Shown: positions 53,242-62,993 of the stretch, one piece after another
Position numbering within the stretch: position 1 is the first letter of the stretch
Layout: every line of letters starts with the position of its first letter
Translations under genes and position numbers: made by a program
DNA from: Edaphobacter bradus
GTDB lineage: Bacteria > Acidobacteriota > Terriglobia > Terriglobales > Acidobacteriaceae
Assembly: GCF_025685645.1 (NCBI RefSeq)
Contig: NZ_JAGSYF010000001.1
Span: forward strand, 1,302,001 to 1,366,000
DNA length: 64,000 nt
Direction: 5' to 3'
The notes under the pieces: model-generated
The model's input: only the letters and a program-made list of their open reading frames with translations
Database searches by the model: none
What the model was told of the DNA's origin: nothing

Positions 53242-54000
53242 ATGATCCTTCGTTCCTTCGCGCTCGCCCTGGCAGTCAGCGCCGCCGCGTTCGCTCAATC
53301 CTCAGCGCCACCACAGCAATCATCCCAGGACCTTCCCGACGCTCCCAGCACCGCCAGCCAGGCGAAGCCTCCCGTCGCTCCCAGCGGCCCCACTGCCGTC
53401 ATCGACACCACGATGGGCCGCCTCACCTGCAAACTCTACGACCAGCAGGCTCCCGTTACCGTCGCGAACTTCATCGGCCTCGCCGACGGCACCAAGGACT
53501 GGACCGATCCCAAGACCCTCAAGAAGGTCCACCACCAGCCCTTCTACAACGGGACCACCTTCCACCGCGTCATCCCCGGTTTCATGATCCAGGGCGGCGA
53601 CCGCGTGGGCGACGGCACTGGCGACCCCGGTTACCTCTTCCAGGACGAGATAGATCCCTCACTCACCTTCGACGAACCCGGCCGCCTCGCCATGGCCAAC
53701 TCCGGCCCCGGCCCTTCCGGTGGTGGAACCAACGGTAGCCAGTTCTTCATCACTGAGGTTCCCGTCCCGCAACTCAACGGCAAGCACACCATCTTCGGCC
53801 AGTGCGACGCTCACACCGTCCTCCTCGTCGCCTCCATCGCGCGCGTCGAGCGCAACGAGAGCGACAAGCCTCTCACGCCTGTCACCATCACGCGCGTCAC
53901 CATCGTGCGCGATGGCCAGCCTATGCCGCCGGAACCAACTTCTCCCACAGCACCCGCCGCTGCGCCTGCGGCAGCCACAACAGCCGCACCGCACAACTGA
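53242..54000 (+). CDS. Peptidylprolyl isomerase (cyclophilin), exported
   Basis: A 252-residue protein with a signal peptide ([17 protein letters not shown]), a Gln/Ser/Pro linker (about 20-50) and a cyclophilin domain (about 55-215) with [14 protein letters not shown] and [23 protein letters not shown]. It catalyses proline isomerisation on exported proteins. The C-terminal 30 residues are Pro/Ala-rich. A second, cytoplasmic-type cyclophilin follows 74 bases downstream. Confidence 0.93.
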   Translation: MILRSFALALAVSAAAFAQSSAPPQQSSQDLPDAPSTASQAKPPVAPSGPTAVIDTTMGRLTCKLYDQQAPVTVANFIGLADGTKDWTDPKTLKKVHHQPFYNGTTFHRVIPGFMIQGGDRVGDGTGDPGYLFQDEIDPSLTFDEPGRLAMANSGPGPSGGGTNGSQFFITEVPVPQLNGKHTIFGQCDAHTVLLVASIARVERNESDKPLTPVTITRVTIVRDGQPMPPEPTSPTAPAAAPAAATTAAPHN

Positions 54001-54074
54001 ATTCCCGTCTCTGCGTTGCAACTGCCGAGACAATGCTTTCTCACGCATCTAACCCTGCAAGGAGAACCACGAAC

Positions 54075-54596
54075 ATGCCAACCAAGCCCGGCGTCTACGC
54101 CACCTTCAAGACCAACCAGGGAACAATCGTCTGCGAACTCTTCGAAAAGGACGCCCCCGAGACGGTCGCCAACTTTATCGGCCTTGCCGAGGGCACCAAG
54201 GAGTGGAACAGCCGCAGTAAGAAGGGTTCCAAGCTCTACGACGGCACCATCTTCCACCGCGTCATCCCCGACTTCATGATCCAGGGCGGCGACCCCGAAG
54301 GCAATGGCATGGGCGGCCCCGGCTACAAGTTCGCCGACGAAACCAAAGGTTCCCGCCACGGATTCCAGGAGAAGGGCAAGCTCGCCATGGCCAATGCCGG
54401 CCCCAACACCAACGGCAGCCAGTTCTTCATCACCGTAGCCCCCACCACCTGGCTCACCGGCAAGCACACCATCTTCGGCGAGGTCGTTGAAGGCTACGAC
54501 ATCGTCGAGAAGATCAGCAAAGTCTCCCGCGACGGCATGGACCGCCCCAAGACGCCTGTCGTTCTCGAATCTGTCTCCATCGAGCGGGTTGCGTAG
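54075..54596 (+). CDS. Peptidylprolyl isomerase (cyclophilin), cytoplasmic type
   Basis: A 173-residue single-domain cyclophilin without a signal peptide. Active-site segments are [38 protein letters not shown] and LTGKHTIFGEVVEGYDIV. ATG 54075 follows AAGGAGAACC. It and the exported cyclophilin share the sequence of the [15 protein letters not shown] segment, pointing to an old tandem duplication with one copy re-addressed to the periplasm. Confidence 0.94.
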   Translation: MPTKPGVYATFKTNQGTIVCELFEKDAPETVANFIGLAEGTKEWNSRSKKGSKLYDGTIFHRVIPDFMIQGGDPEGNGMGGPGYKFADETKGSRHGFQEKGKLAMANAGPNTNGSQFFITVAPTTWLTGKHTIFGEVVEGYDIVEKISKVSRDGMDRPKTPVVLESVSIERVA

Positions 54597-54613
54597 ACTC
54601 ATTTGAAAGATCC

Positions 54614-54656
54614 ACGACGAAGGGCCCGCTTTGGAAACACAGCGGGCTCCCTCGTC
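54614..54656 (+). terminator. Terminator behind the cyclophilin pair
   Basis: Imperfect stem GACGAAGGGCCCGCT / AGCGGGCTCCCTCGTC with loop TTGGAAACAC, followed by ATTTTAG, 18 bases after the second cyclophilin stop codon. Confidence 0.65.
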
Positions 54657-54875
54657 ATTTTAGCTGATATCTAGCACCTGGCCTCAGCATGGGCTGCCTC
54701 CAGAGTGCTCTGGACAGATCACGGACTGATCATTTGGTTGAGGTGCATCAACACGCCTACTGTATTCTTAAACCCATGAGTCAAGAAAGCTCTGCGTGTG
54801 AAAACGGCTTGTTGCTTCAAGATTTCTCGCGCGTCTCGCCACTACCTCCTCATTTCGTCGCAGGGGTGACATAAG

Positions 54876-56216
54876 ATGACGTGGAATATCCTCTATGTCA
54901 TCGATTTTTTAGCGATTTCCCTCTTCGCAATCTCCTACTACCGCAACTGCTACCGGCGAGGGTATCGAATCGACTTTTGGCACGCGCAGCTGTTTCTTAT
55001 ATGCGTTTTTCCTAACCTGCTTCTGCTTCCATTCGCCAAGAGTGACCTGAACGAACTCGTTCTTGGTCGAGATTTTGCCGCGGTCCTTGCCGTGCTGCCC
55101 ATTGTCTTTTTGCTGACACTGTTAGGATTCTTTGCCATGCTGGCTGGAGGCATTTTTTGGCGACTACGCGCCGGCTTGGGAGCACGTAAAACAACGATTC
55201 AGGTGCTGGACATCGTTCCCAGATGCTCACTCATGCTCATGTCATCCAGAGGCATTCTGGTGTTTCAGACGTTGCTTTGCCTCTTGTTGCAGATGCTGAT
55301 CCTGTCTATATACTTTTCTCAGAGCGGGTTCGCATTTAACCTCAGAGAATACACGTTCGCCAACCCCACTCTTCGCCCCGTTGCTCTCTTCATCTCAAAC
55401 TATTCCGTGATCATCGCTTCACATTGCCTTGCACGGTATATCGACACAAAGGAGAGGGTTCTGCTGGCATGCACCTTGCTGCTGACCGTTGGGATGATCT
55501 TCTTCGGCGCCAGATCCAATATTGCTGCCATTTACATCAATGTTCTGATGTGCTATCTGGTGGCGCTTCGGAGCAAAATCAGCCTGGTTCGGCTCACTAG
55601 CATGATTTCTGCCGTTATTGTAGCTGGCCTCTATCTCGGGAGCGTGCGGGGCGGTCAATATTCGCTCAGTATGTTCTTCGGAGTGTTGGTTCTAGCTATA
55701 TTTTTTGGAAACAACTTTTCCGATCTGCGTGACTTTGCGTGGGTATATTCCACATGGAACCACAAGTTTTGGGTCGGCAAGACCTACTTTGCTGCTTTAA
55801 CGGCATTTGTTCCACGCTTCGCCTCCCAATTTCGGGACAACTGGGGCCTGGGTGCCGCGACAGCCACGACGCTCGGTCTTGATCCTCATTCGCATCCCGG
55901 GGTCAGGCCGGGATACTTTGGAGAAGGTTTTTTCAACTTCGGAGTGGTCGGGGTAGTTGGCATCGGGCTCGCTCTCGGCATTGTTATTCGTCGCGTAGAT
56001 ATGGATGTCAAAGGGGCCCTGGCGTCTTCTCGACCCTCTATGATGAAGGCGTTCGCCTCTACGATGCTGATCGGCGTCGCGGGCGCCTGCGCCATTAGCT
56101 CAGGCTTTTCAGGCCTCTATGTTCTTGGAGGGATCTACCTCTTCTCTTGGTTCTGCCTTCGTATACAACGAATGATTCAGCCACGCAGCTCTCATTTGCG
56201 GACGCAGGTTAGTTAG
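54876..56216 (+). CDS. Polytopic membrane protein, O-antigen polymerase (Wzy)-like
   Basis: A 446-residue membrane protein with about eleven hydrophobic segments, a mid-protein Arg-containing loop (VGMIFFGARSNIAAIYINV) and a second long loop near FAWVYSTWNHKFWVGKTYFAAL and PGYFGEGFFNFG. This layout is that of oligosaccharide-repeat polymerases of the Wzy type, which join glycan units on the outer face of the inner membrane. The substrate is unknown. Its codons are less GC-rich than its neighbours and no other glycan-assembly genes adjoin it, which would suit horizontal acquisition. Confidence 0.75.
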   Translation: MTWNILYVIDFLAISLFAISYYRNCYRRGYRIDFWHAQLFLICVFPNLLLLPFAKSDLNELVLGRDFAAVLAVLPIVFLLTLLGFFAMLAGGIFWRLRAGLGARKTTIQVLDIVPRCSLMLMSSRGILVFQTLLCLLLQMLILSIYFSQSGFAFNLREYTFANPTLRPVALFISNYSVIIASHCLARYIDTKERVLLACTLLLTVGMIFFGARSNIAAIYINVLMCYLVALRSKISLVRLTSMISAVIVAGLYLGSVRGGQYSLSMFFGVLVLAIFFGNNFSDLRDFAWVYSTWNHKFWVGKTYFAALTAFVPRFASQFRDNWGLGAATATTLGLDPHSHPGVRPGYFGEGFFNFGVVGVVGIGLALGIVIRRVDMDVKGALASSRPSMMKAFASTMLIGVAGACAISSGFSGLYVLGGIYLFSWFCLRIQRMIQPRSSHLRTQVS

Positions 56217-56328
56217 GAAATTTAGGTAACTTCGCTGCCCATTGCCAGAGCCTGACCCAGCATCACAGCTGCGAGGCAACAGACACGAAGGTCATCGCTG
56301 CAGACGCCGGAGTCACACTCAATGCGCT

Positions 56329-56643
56329 GTCTAATTCGGGCGCATCGGCGGACTCCAGCCAATCGGCGAGCCCGAACTACAACCGCACGCCGCGGAGAAG
56401 TGCGCATCCCCTCTGTGGCTTCTGTTCCTCATCATCTTCTTTCCCCTGTCTATGACCGCGATCTTGGTCGTGGGGTTCATTAGTAGCCGTAACAAGGGAA
56501 GGTCCTGGTCCAGCGGCAGCAGTTCATGGTCCGACTGGGGAACCATCTCCAGCAGCGACAGCTGCTCCAGCAGCAGCGACGACAGCTTCAGCCGAGGCGA
56601 CAGAGGGAGCTCTGGCGGAGGTGGAGCAGGAGGAGACTGGTAG
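56329..56643 (+). pseudogene. Remnant of a TPM/YgcG-type protein tail
   Basis: An open stretch of about 105 codons bounded upstream by a stop, with no early start codon. It holds a membrane segment (SPLWLLFLIIFFPLSMTAILVVGFI) and then a Ser/Asp/Gly-rich tail ending RGSSGGGGAGGDW. TPM-domain proteins of the YgcG type end in just such a membrane segment and Ser/Gly tail; the TPM domain itself is absent. The first usable ATG (56452) would give only 63 residues. Read as a 3' fragment. Confidence 0.45.
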
Positions 56644-56711
56644 TCCCGTCGCTTTGTGCATCCTGGCTAGGAGCTCTACATAGAAGCGCCGCGGCTCTGC
56701 TATGCAAAACA

Positions 56712-56737
56712 AAAAGCCCGCCAATTGCGGGCCTTTG
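56712..56737. terminator. Terminator at the 3' end of mdh
   Basis: Stem AAAGCCCGC / GCGGGCCTTT (one bulge) with a 5-base loop between A and T runs. It lies 20 bases beyond the stop codon of the minus-strand mdh gene. Confidence 0.65.
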
Positions 56738-56756
56738 TTTTGAGTCCACACTTCGA

Positions 56757-57698
<942 letters not shown>

Positions 57699-57757
57699 CT
57701 ATCAAAATCCATTTCTATGGTTTCAAATCCGCGCCCTATCTGCGCATTTGCGGCCGT

Positions 57758-59158
57758 CTACATATTCTCGATCATGCGAGTCGCAAACTCACTGGTCTTT
57801 GCCTTCGTTGCGCCCTGCATCTGCCGCTCGAAGTCGTACGTTACGTGCTTCTGCTGAATCGTCTTCTCCATCGACGACTCGATCAGCCGCGCTGCCTCTG
57901 GCCATCCAATGAAGTCGAACAGCATCACGCCCGAAAGCATCACGGACCCCGGATTGATCACATCCTTGTCCGCGTACTTCGGAGCCGTGCCATGCGTCGC
58001 CTCAAAGACCGCATAGCCATCGCCGATGTTCGCACCAGGAGCGATACCAAGCCCACCCACCTGTGCCGCTGCCGCGTCGGAGATGTAGTCGCCGTTAAGA
58101 TTCGTCGTCGCGAGCACGCTGTAGTCGCTCGGACGGATGATGATCTGCTGAAAGATCGAGTCCGCGATGCGGTCGTTTACCAGAATCTTCTGCTTCCACT
58201 TGCCGTTGCCGTGTGACGCGCCGATGGCGGCGATCACGCCGTTCACCTCGGCGATCACCTCGTCGACAAACGCCTTCGGAGCAAACTCAATTCCCGGCTC
58301 CACCAGCGCAGCATTCTCCTCCGGCGTCAGCTTCGGATTCGCTTCCAGATTGCCCAGAATCCAGCTCTCGCGCTCGGTCACGGTCTGCTCGCGGAACTCC
58401 TGTGTCGCAACCTCATAACCCCACTCGCGGAACGCGCCCTCGGTGAACTTCTGAATGTTTCCCTTATGCACCAGCGTCACCGTCTTGCGCCCGTGGTTCA
58501 GCGCATACTGGATCGCCGCCCGCACCAACCGCTTCGATCCCGTAATCGAGATCGGCTTCACGCCAACTCCAGAATCCAGCCGGACCTTCTTTTTGCCGCC
58601 CTTCAGCATCTCGTCGTTCACAAAGCTGATGAACTTCGCCGCCTCTGGCGTCCCCTCGCGGAACTCGATGCCGGCATAGATGTCCTCGGTGTTCTCGCGG
58701 AAGATCACCACATCCAGTTTCTCCGGATGCTTCACCGGGCTGGGCACGCCGGAGTAATACTTCACCGGACGAACACATTGATACAGATCCATCAACTGCC
58801 GCAGCGCCACGTTCAGCGACCGAATCCCGCCGCCCACCGGAGTCGTCAGCGGCCCTTTGATCGACACGCGAAAGTCCACAGTCGCCTTCACCGTGTCATC
58901 AGGCAGCCAGTTCTGTGTCTGCCTGTACGCCTTCTCGCCTGCCAGAACTTCAAACCACTTCACCGAGCGCTTGCCGCCGTATGCCTTCTCCACCGCCGCG
59001 TCGAATACGCGTTGCGAGGCCTTCCAGATATCACGTCCCGTTCCATCGCCCTCGATGAACGGAATAATCGGATTGTTTGGTACCGCGTACTTGCCGTTCG
59101 CATATTGAATCGGAGCCCCATCCTTAGGAACCGCAATCCCGTTATAGCTGTCCTGCAT
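57758..59158 (-). CDS. icd: Isocitrate dehydrogenase (NADP-type)
   Basis: A 466-residue enzyme converting isocitrate to 2-oxoglutarate. The start [22 protein letters not shown] follows a GGAGGG site; an earlier ATG at 59179 would place the start upstream of that site. Family segments: [19 protein letters not shown], the phosphorylatable-Ser-region-like [27 protein letters not shown], and [20 protein letters not shown]. The end reads FATRMIENM. Placed upstream of mdh in the same direction. Confidence 0.95.
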   Translation of the reverse strand: MQDSYNGIAVPKDGAPIQYANGKYAVPNNPIIPFIEGDGTGRDIWKASQRVFDAAVEKAYGGKRSVKWFEVLAGEKAYRQTQNWLPDDTVKATVDFRVSIKGPLTTPVGGGIRSLNVALRQLMDLYQCVRPVKYYSGVPSPVKHPEKLDVVIFRENTEDIYAGIEFREGTPEAAKFISFVNDEMLKGGKKKVRLDSGVGVKPISITGSKRLVRAAIQYALNHGRKTVTLVHKGNIQKFTEGAFREWGYEVATQEFREQTVTERESWILGNLEANPKLTPEENAALVEPGIEFAPKAFVDEVIAEVNGVIAAIGASHGNGKWKQKILVNDRIADSIFQQIIIRPSDYSVLATTNLNGDYISDAAAAQVGGLGIAPGANIGDGYAVFEATHGTAPKYADKDVINPGSVMLSGVMLFDFIGWPEAARLIESSMEKTIQQKHVTYDFERQMQGATKAKTSEFATRMIENM

Positions 59159-59298
59159 ACGTATTCTTCCCTCCATCAAGTATGAGAGAACAAACTATCA
59201 TTCGCCAAGAAGCTCTGGCAATATTCGCACGATATACGCGATAATCGCACACTTGTCGCGAACCGTAAGACGGCCGGCGTCAGATCCACAAATAAGAA

Positions 59299-59318
59299 AC
59301 CCCGGCCGCAGCCGGGGC
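59299..59318. terminator. Terminator at the 3' end of glnA
   Basis: A 7-bp GC-only stem CCCCGGC / GCCGGGG with a 4-base loop CGCA, flanked by AAGAAA and CTTCTC, about 20 bases beyond the glnA stop. Confidence 0.6.
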
Positions 59319-59340
59319 TTCTCACTCCATTCTCGTAACC

Positions 59341-60768
59341 TTAGAACTGGTTCCACAGAAGCTGGTTGTAGACATCGTGGTGGAACTGAACCTCCGGAGT
59401 CTTTACGATCGTCCCCAGCAGCCGCGGGCAGCGATCCGCCGAAGCCTGCTTCAGATCGGCGTAACGAGCCTTCACGTCAGCTCCCAGCAGCTTCGTCGTC
59501 CACTCCGCCTTGCGGAAGTCCTCGATCGCCGTGTACACATTATCCGGCAGATACCGCTCCGCCTGGCGCAGGTTCTTGATCTTCGCCGTCTCGCCATTCA
59601 GTCCGGTCTTGAAGATCGAGTGCATCACCATGTACGGATTCGCATCCGGCCCAACCGACCGCACTTCAACGCGCGCCGACTTCTCGTTGCCGATAGGAAT
59701 ACGGATCATCGACCCACGGTCCACAGCCGAGGCCTTGATCTGGTTCGGAGCCTCAAAGTGGGGATCAAGCCGCCGGTACGCATTCACGCTCGCATTCAGC
59801 AGCAGGCAAAGATCGTTGCCGTGCGTCAGAATGCGGTCCGTGAACTGCCACGCCAGCTTCGAGATCTTCTCCTCACCCTTCGGGTCCCAGAACAGGTTCT
59901 TGCCATTCTTCGTGATCGAGATGTTCGTGTGCATGCCACTTCCGTTCACGCCCACCACCGGCTTCGGCAGGAAACTCGCAGTCATGCCCATCTGCGTGGC
60001 CACCTGCCGACAGATCAGTTTGTACAGCTGAATCTGGTCCGCAGCAGCCACTACCTCGCCATAGCTGTAGTTGATCTCGAACTGGCTCGGCGCAACCTCC
60101 GGGTGGTCCTTCTCGTTCTCGAATCCCATGGCGCGCTGCACCTCCGCCGTGGTGTCGATGAACTCGCGCAGCGGATCACCGGGCAGCGAGTGATAGTACC
60201 CTCCCTTGTTGACGTACTGGAAGGAGCCGTTCTCATGGTAGAGACGCTCGGCGTCGACGCCCTCGAAGAGGAAGCCTTCAATCTCGTTGGCAGCGTTCAG
60301 CGTGTAGCCGTGCTCGTCGTACATCTCCTGCGAGAACTTCTTCAGCACTCCGCGAATATCTGCACTGTACGTCTGGCCGTTCTTGTCGATGACCTCGCCG
60401 AACACCAGCACCTTGCCCGCGCCAAAGATGTCAGCAGGCGCCCAGTAGAACGCGCTCCAGTCGATGCCGAGCCGCAGGTCGCTCTCGCGCTGCGCGGTAA
60501 AGCCGCGGATCGACGAGCCGTCGAACGTCAGATTGTCGAAACTCTTCACCAGGAACTTCTTGTCGTAGTCCAGCATGTGCAGCCGGCCTTCGAGATCGCT
60601 GAACAGTACCGTCACGGCCTTGATGCGGCGCTCATCGGTCAGATACTTCAACCGCTCTTCCTGAATCACATGCGGCGCAACACGCTTCTTGCGCTGCTCC
60701 TTCGCCATCAGGTTCAGATCCTCAAGTTCAGAGTAGGGAAGTTCCAGAAACTCGCGAAATTCGTTCAA
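59341..60768 (-). CDS. glnA: Type I glutamine synthetase
   Basis: A 475-residue GS-I enzyme making glutamine from glutamate, ammonia and ATP. Family segments: FDGSSIRGFTAQRESDLRL, AANEIEGFLFEG, VNGSGMHTNISITKNGKNLFW and the ATP region of RGSMIRIPIGNEKSARVEVR. The KNLYDLP-type adenylylation motif with its Tyr is not visible near the C-terminus (PDNVYTAIEDFRKAEW instead), so control by GlnE may be absent. The start appears to be TTG behind AAGGAG. Single-gene transcript. Confidence 0.94.
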   Translation of the reverse strand: MNEFREFLELPYSELEDLNLMAKEQRKKRVAPHVIQEERLKYLTDERRIKAVTVLFSDLEGRLHMLDYDKKFLVKSFDNLTFDGSSIRGFTAQRESDLRLGIDWSAFYWAPADIFGAGKVLVFGEVIDKNGQTYSADIRGVLKKFSQEMYDEHGYTLNAANEIEGFLFEGVDAERLYHENGSFQYVNKGGYYHSLPGDPLREFIDTTAEVQRAMGFENEKDHPEVAPSQFEINYSYGEVVAAADQIQLYKLICRQVATQMGMTASFLPKPVVGVNGSGMHTNISITKNGKNLFWDPKGEEKISKLAWQFTDRILTHGNDLCLLLNASVNAYRRLDPHFEAPNQIKASAVDRGSMIRIPIGNEKSARVEVRSVGPDANPYMVMHSIFKTGLNGETAKIKNLRQAERYLPDNVYTAIEDFRKAEWTTKLLGADVKARYADLKQASADRCPRLLGTIVKTPEVQFHHDVYNQLLWNQF

Positions 60769-61013
60769 CGTAACGCTCCTTCTTCTGCAATGAAATACAC
60801 GGCCACTGCAACGGCTGGGATTTAGGTCTCAGTAGTCAGGAAGAGGGTCGGGCCAAGCGGACATGGGTTGGCCACTCCCCCACCCTCAAACCTATCAGAA
60901 ATCACAGTCTGAACAAAGGAGTATCCCTGATTTCGCGCCGCGCCTGGGCTTCGCCACCCACGCAGCTTGTCTACCACGAGAGGCGAACGCTCGCTCTTGT
61001 ACTCAGATGCAGC

Positions 61014-61038
61014 AAAAGCCGCCCACATGGAGCGGCCT
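61014..61038 (-). terminator. Possible terminator of the PEP-CTERM gene
   Basis: Read on the minus strand: GCCGC, loop TCCATGTGG, GCGGC and then TTTTGC, 20 bases beyond the stop codon of the PEP-CTERM gene. The stem is only 5 bp. Confidence 0.4.
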
Positions 61039-61057
61039 CACCTATCTCTCGATCGCC

Positions 61058-61555
61058 CTATGCAACAAACCGGCGTCGAACCACACCGCAGAACCCTAAC
61101 AGCCCTGTTCCCAGCAATATCAACGACTCAGGCTCCGGAGTCGCAGTCACTGTCAGCGAGTTCAGTGGAACGTTTCTAGAACCAGAGCTCCCGAGACTCT
61201 CGATACCATACATACCAGCGAAGAAATACAGATTGATGTCGGTGCCGTTCGAAAGGAAGTAAGAGACCCCATGGGTGTCCACGTACGAGCCGCCCGCCGC
61301 CGGATAAAACAGCAGATTGTCATTCCCTCCATACGATCCCGCCGGCAGCAGGGAGTTGATCGTGAAACCGTCCGTTGTCCCGATCACACCCGTGATGAGA
61401 TATTCGCCGGGAGTCGAGGTCGCAGCCGCCGTAAATTGACCTGAGCCCGAATCAGAGCTGCCACTGAAGCTAAACTTAAACGTGTCCGCAAATGCTGAAG
61501 AGCAAATCGTTGCTGAAATAGCCAAAGCCGAAAGTGCCAGAACCAGCTTTTTCAT
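61058..61555 (-). CDS. PEP-CTERM sorting-domain exported protein
   Basis: A 165-residue protein. A signal peptide (KKLVLALSALAISATICSSAFA) precedes a Gly/Ser/Thr-rich beta-type domain (FKFSFSGSSDSGSGQFTAAA) and the C-terminal PEP-CTERM tag: TPEPESLILLGTGLLGFCGV followed by VRRRF. Such tags are recognised by exosortase (EpsH/XrtA) and the protein is moved to the outer surface. No exosortase lies in the window. The ATG at 61555 is used, not the one at 61618. Confidence 0.9.
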   Translation of the reverse strand: MKKLVLALSALAISATICSSAFADTFKFSFSGSSDSGSGQFTAAATSTPGEYLITGVIGTTDGFTINSLLPAGSYGGNDNLLFYPAAGGSYVDTHGVSYFLSNGTDINLYFFAGMYGIESLGSSGSRNVPLNSLTVTATPEPESLILLGTGLLGFCGVVRRRFVA

Positions 61556-61767
61556 ACAGTCCCCCCGGAACGGCCGACAGGGCCGGATTTTTTTGAATCC
61601 GTTAAGACGCATCCGCAATCTGCCTGCCGTAGAAGGAAGGCATTATTTCTCAACAATTCGCAAGGTTTTCCTCGGCTCCTATCTGCAAAGTCTTGCCTAA
61701 ATGTGCCGCAACTTTCGCACTTCCGACAACCATCCCGGGCCACTCATCCGTAAGATAGAAGGAGACA

Positions 61768-62736
61768 ATGTCGAACAAAGCCAACAGCACCACGAAGCGC
61801 GTCGCCCTTATTCAGATGTCCTGCGCCCCGGACACCCAGATCAACCTCGACAAGGCCGCCGAGCGCGTCTACGAGGCCGCCCGCCAGGGGGCCACTCTCG
61901 TCTGCCTCCCTGAGCTCTTCCGCGCCCAGTACTTCTGCCAGCGCGAGGACCACGCCCTCTTTGACCTTGCCGAGTCCATCCCTGGCCACTCCACCGACGT
62001 CCTTACTCGCGTCTGCCGCGAAACCGGGGTCGTCCTCGTCGCGTCGTTGTTCGAGCGCCGCGCCCCCGGCCTCTACCACAACACCGCCGTCACTATCGAG
62101 AAGGACGGCCGCATCGCCGACATCTACCGCAAGATGCACATCCCCGACGACCCTCTCTACTACGAGAAGTTCTACTTCACCCCCGGCGACCTCGGCTTCA
62201 AAGCCACCAAAACCACCTCCGGCCCCATCGGCACTCTCGTCTGCTGGGACCAGTGGTACCCCGAAGGCGCCCGCGTGACTGCCCTCAAAGGAGCCGAGGT
62301 CCTCTTCTTCCCCACCGCCATCGGCTGGCACCCCTCCGAGAAGAAGGAGTTCGGCACCGCCCAGTACGAGGCCTGGCAGACCGCCCAACGTGCCCACGCC
62401 ATCGCCAACGGAGTCTTCGTCTGCTCCGTCAACCGCGTCGGCCACGAGCACGGCGACGTCACCTTCAAGGCCCCCGCAGCCGACGGCAACCCCGCGATCG
62501 TCGAGCTCAAAGGGCCCGGCGACCACACTCCCAGCTCAGGCCTCGAGTTCTGGGGCGGCAGCTTCATCGCCGACCCCTTCGGCCGCATCATCGCCCAGGC
62601 TAGCCACGACAGGGAAGAGATCCTCTACGCTGACCTCGACTCCAAGCTCATCGAAGTCACCCGCCAGCACTGGCCCTTCCTGCGCGACCGCCGCATCGAC
62701 GCCTACGAAGGCATAGCAAAACGCTTTTTGGATTAG
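61768..62736 (+). CDS. aguB: N-carbamoylputrescine amidase-type nitrilase-superfamily hydrolase
   Basis: A 322-residue carbon-nitrogen hydrolase. The Glu-Lys-Cys triad is clear: Glu49 (CLPELFRAQYFC), Lys122 (IYRKMHIPDDPLYYEKFYF) and Cys159 (TLVCWDQWYPEGARV). FRAQYFCQ and MHIPDDP are typical of N-carbamoylputrescine amidase, which forms putrescine, CO2 and ammonia in the arginine-agmatine route. The usual partner, agmatine deiminase (aguA), is not present in this window; the gene may adjoin it beyond the right edge or stand alone. Confidence 0.9.
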   Translation: MSNKANSTTKRVALIQMSCAPDTQINLDKAAERVYEAARQGATLVCLPELFRAQYFCQREDHALFDLAESIPGHSTDVLTRVCRETGVVLVASLFERRAPGLYHNTAVTIEKDGRIADIYRKMHIPDDPLYYEKFYFTPGDLGFKATKTTSGPIGTLVCWDQWYPEGARVTALKGAEVLFFPTAIGWHPSEKKEFGTAQYEAWQTAQRAHAIANGVFVCSVNRVGHEHGDVTFKAPAADGNPAIVELKGPGDHTPSSGLEFWGGSFIADPFGRIIAQASHDREEILYADLDSKLIEVTRQHWPFLRDRRIDAYEGIAKRFLD

Positions 62737-62941
62737 CGATCTCCGAACCGATATTGCAGTCGATAGCATCGTCGGGGACGACGAGACAGACACGCTCCTG
62801 CTAAGAAAAATGGCGGACGAGGCAGAATGCTACCTCCGCTCTTTTGCTTGGTGTTTGCAGCTTAAAGAAGGATTTCTGGCCGATGGAATAGGAGGTGCCG
62901 TCGCAATCAGGCTTGGCGTACCTAGAAGCAACCGGCACTGA
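62737..62941 (+). pseudogene. 3'-truncated or eroded conserved hypothetical gene fragment
   Basis: About 65 codons in one forward frame read WISDLRTDIAVDSIVGDDET, then LLLRKMADEAECYLRSFAWC and KEGFLADGIGGAVAIRLGVP, and stop. The pattern of an Ala/Glu helix followed by YLxSFxWCxxxKxGFxxxGIGG recalls a family of small conserved acidobacterial and proteobacterial hypothetical proteins that continue with a beta-rich half; here that half is missing. No start codon with a ribosome site is seen. Fragment, family recall uncertain. Confidence 0.4.
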
Positions 62942-62993
62942 TCTCGCGCAACAAACGCCGGCATCTCTCCGCAACAAAGATATGGCCAAACCC

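Noticed and set aside
59377..60825. A 480-codon plus-strand open frame opposite glnA
   Set aside because: Antisense shadow of an intact glutamine synthetase; no family resemblance.
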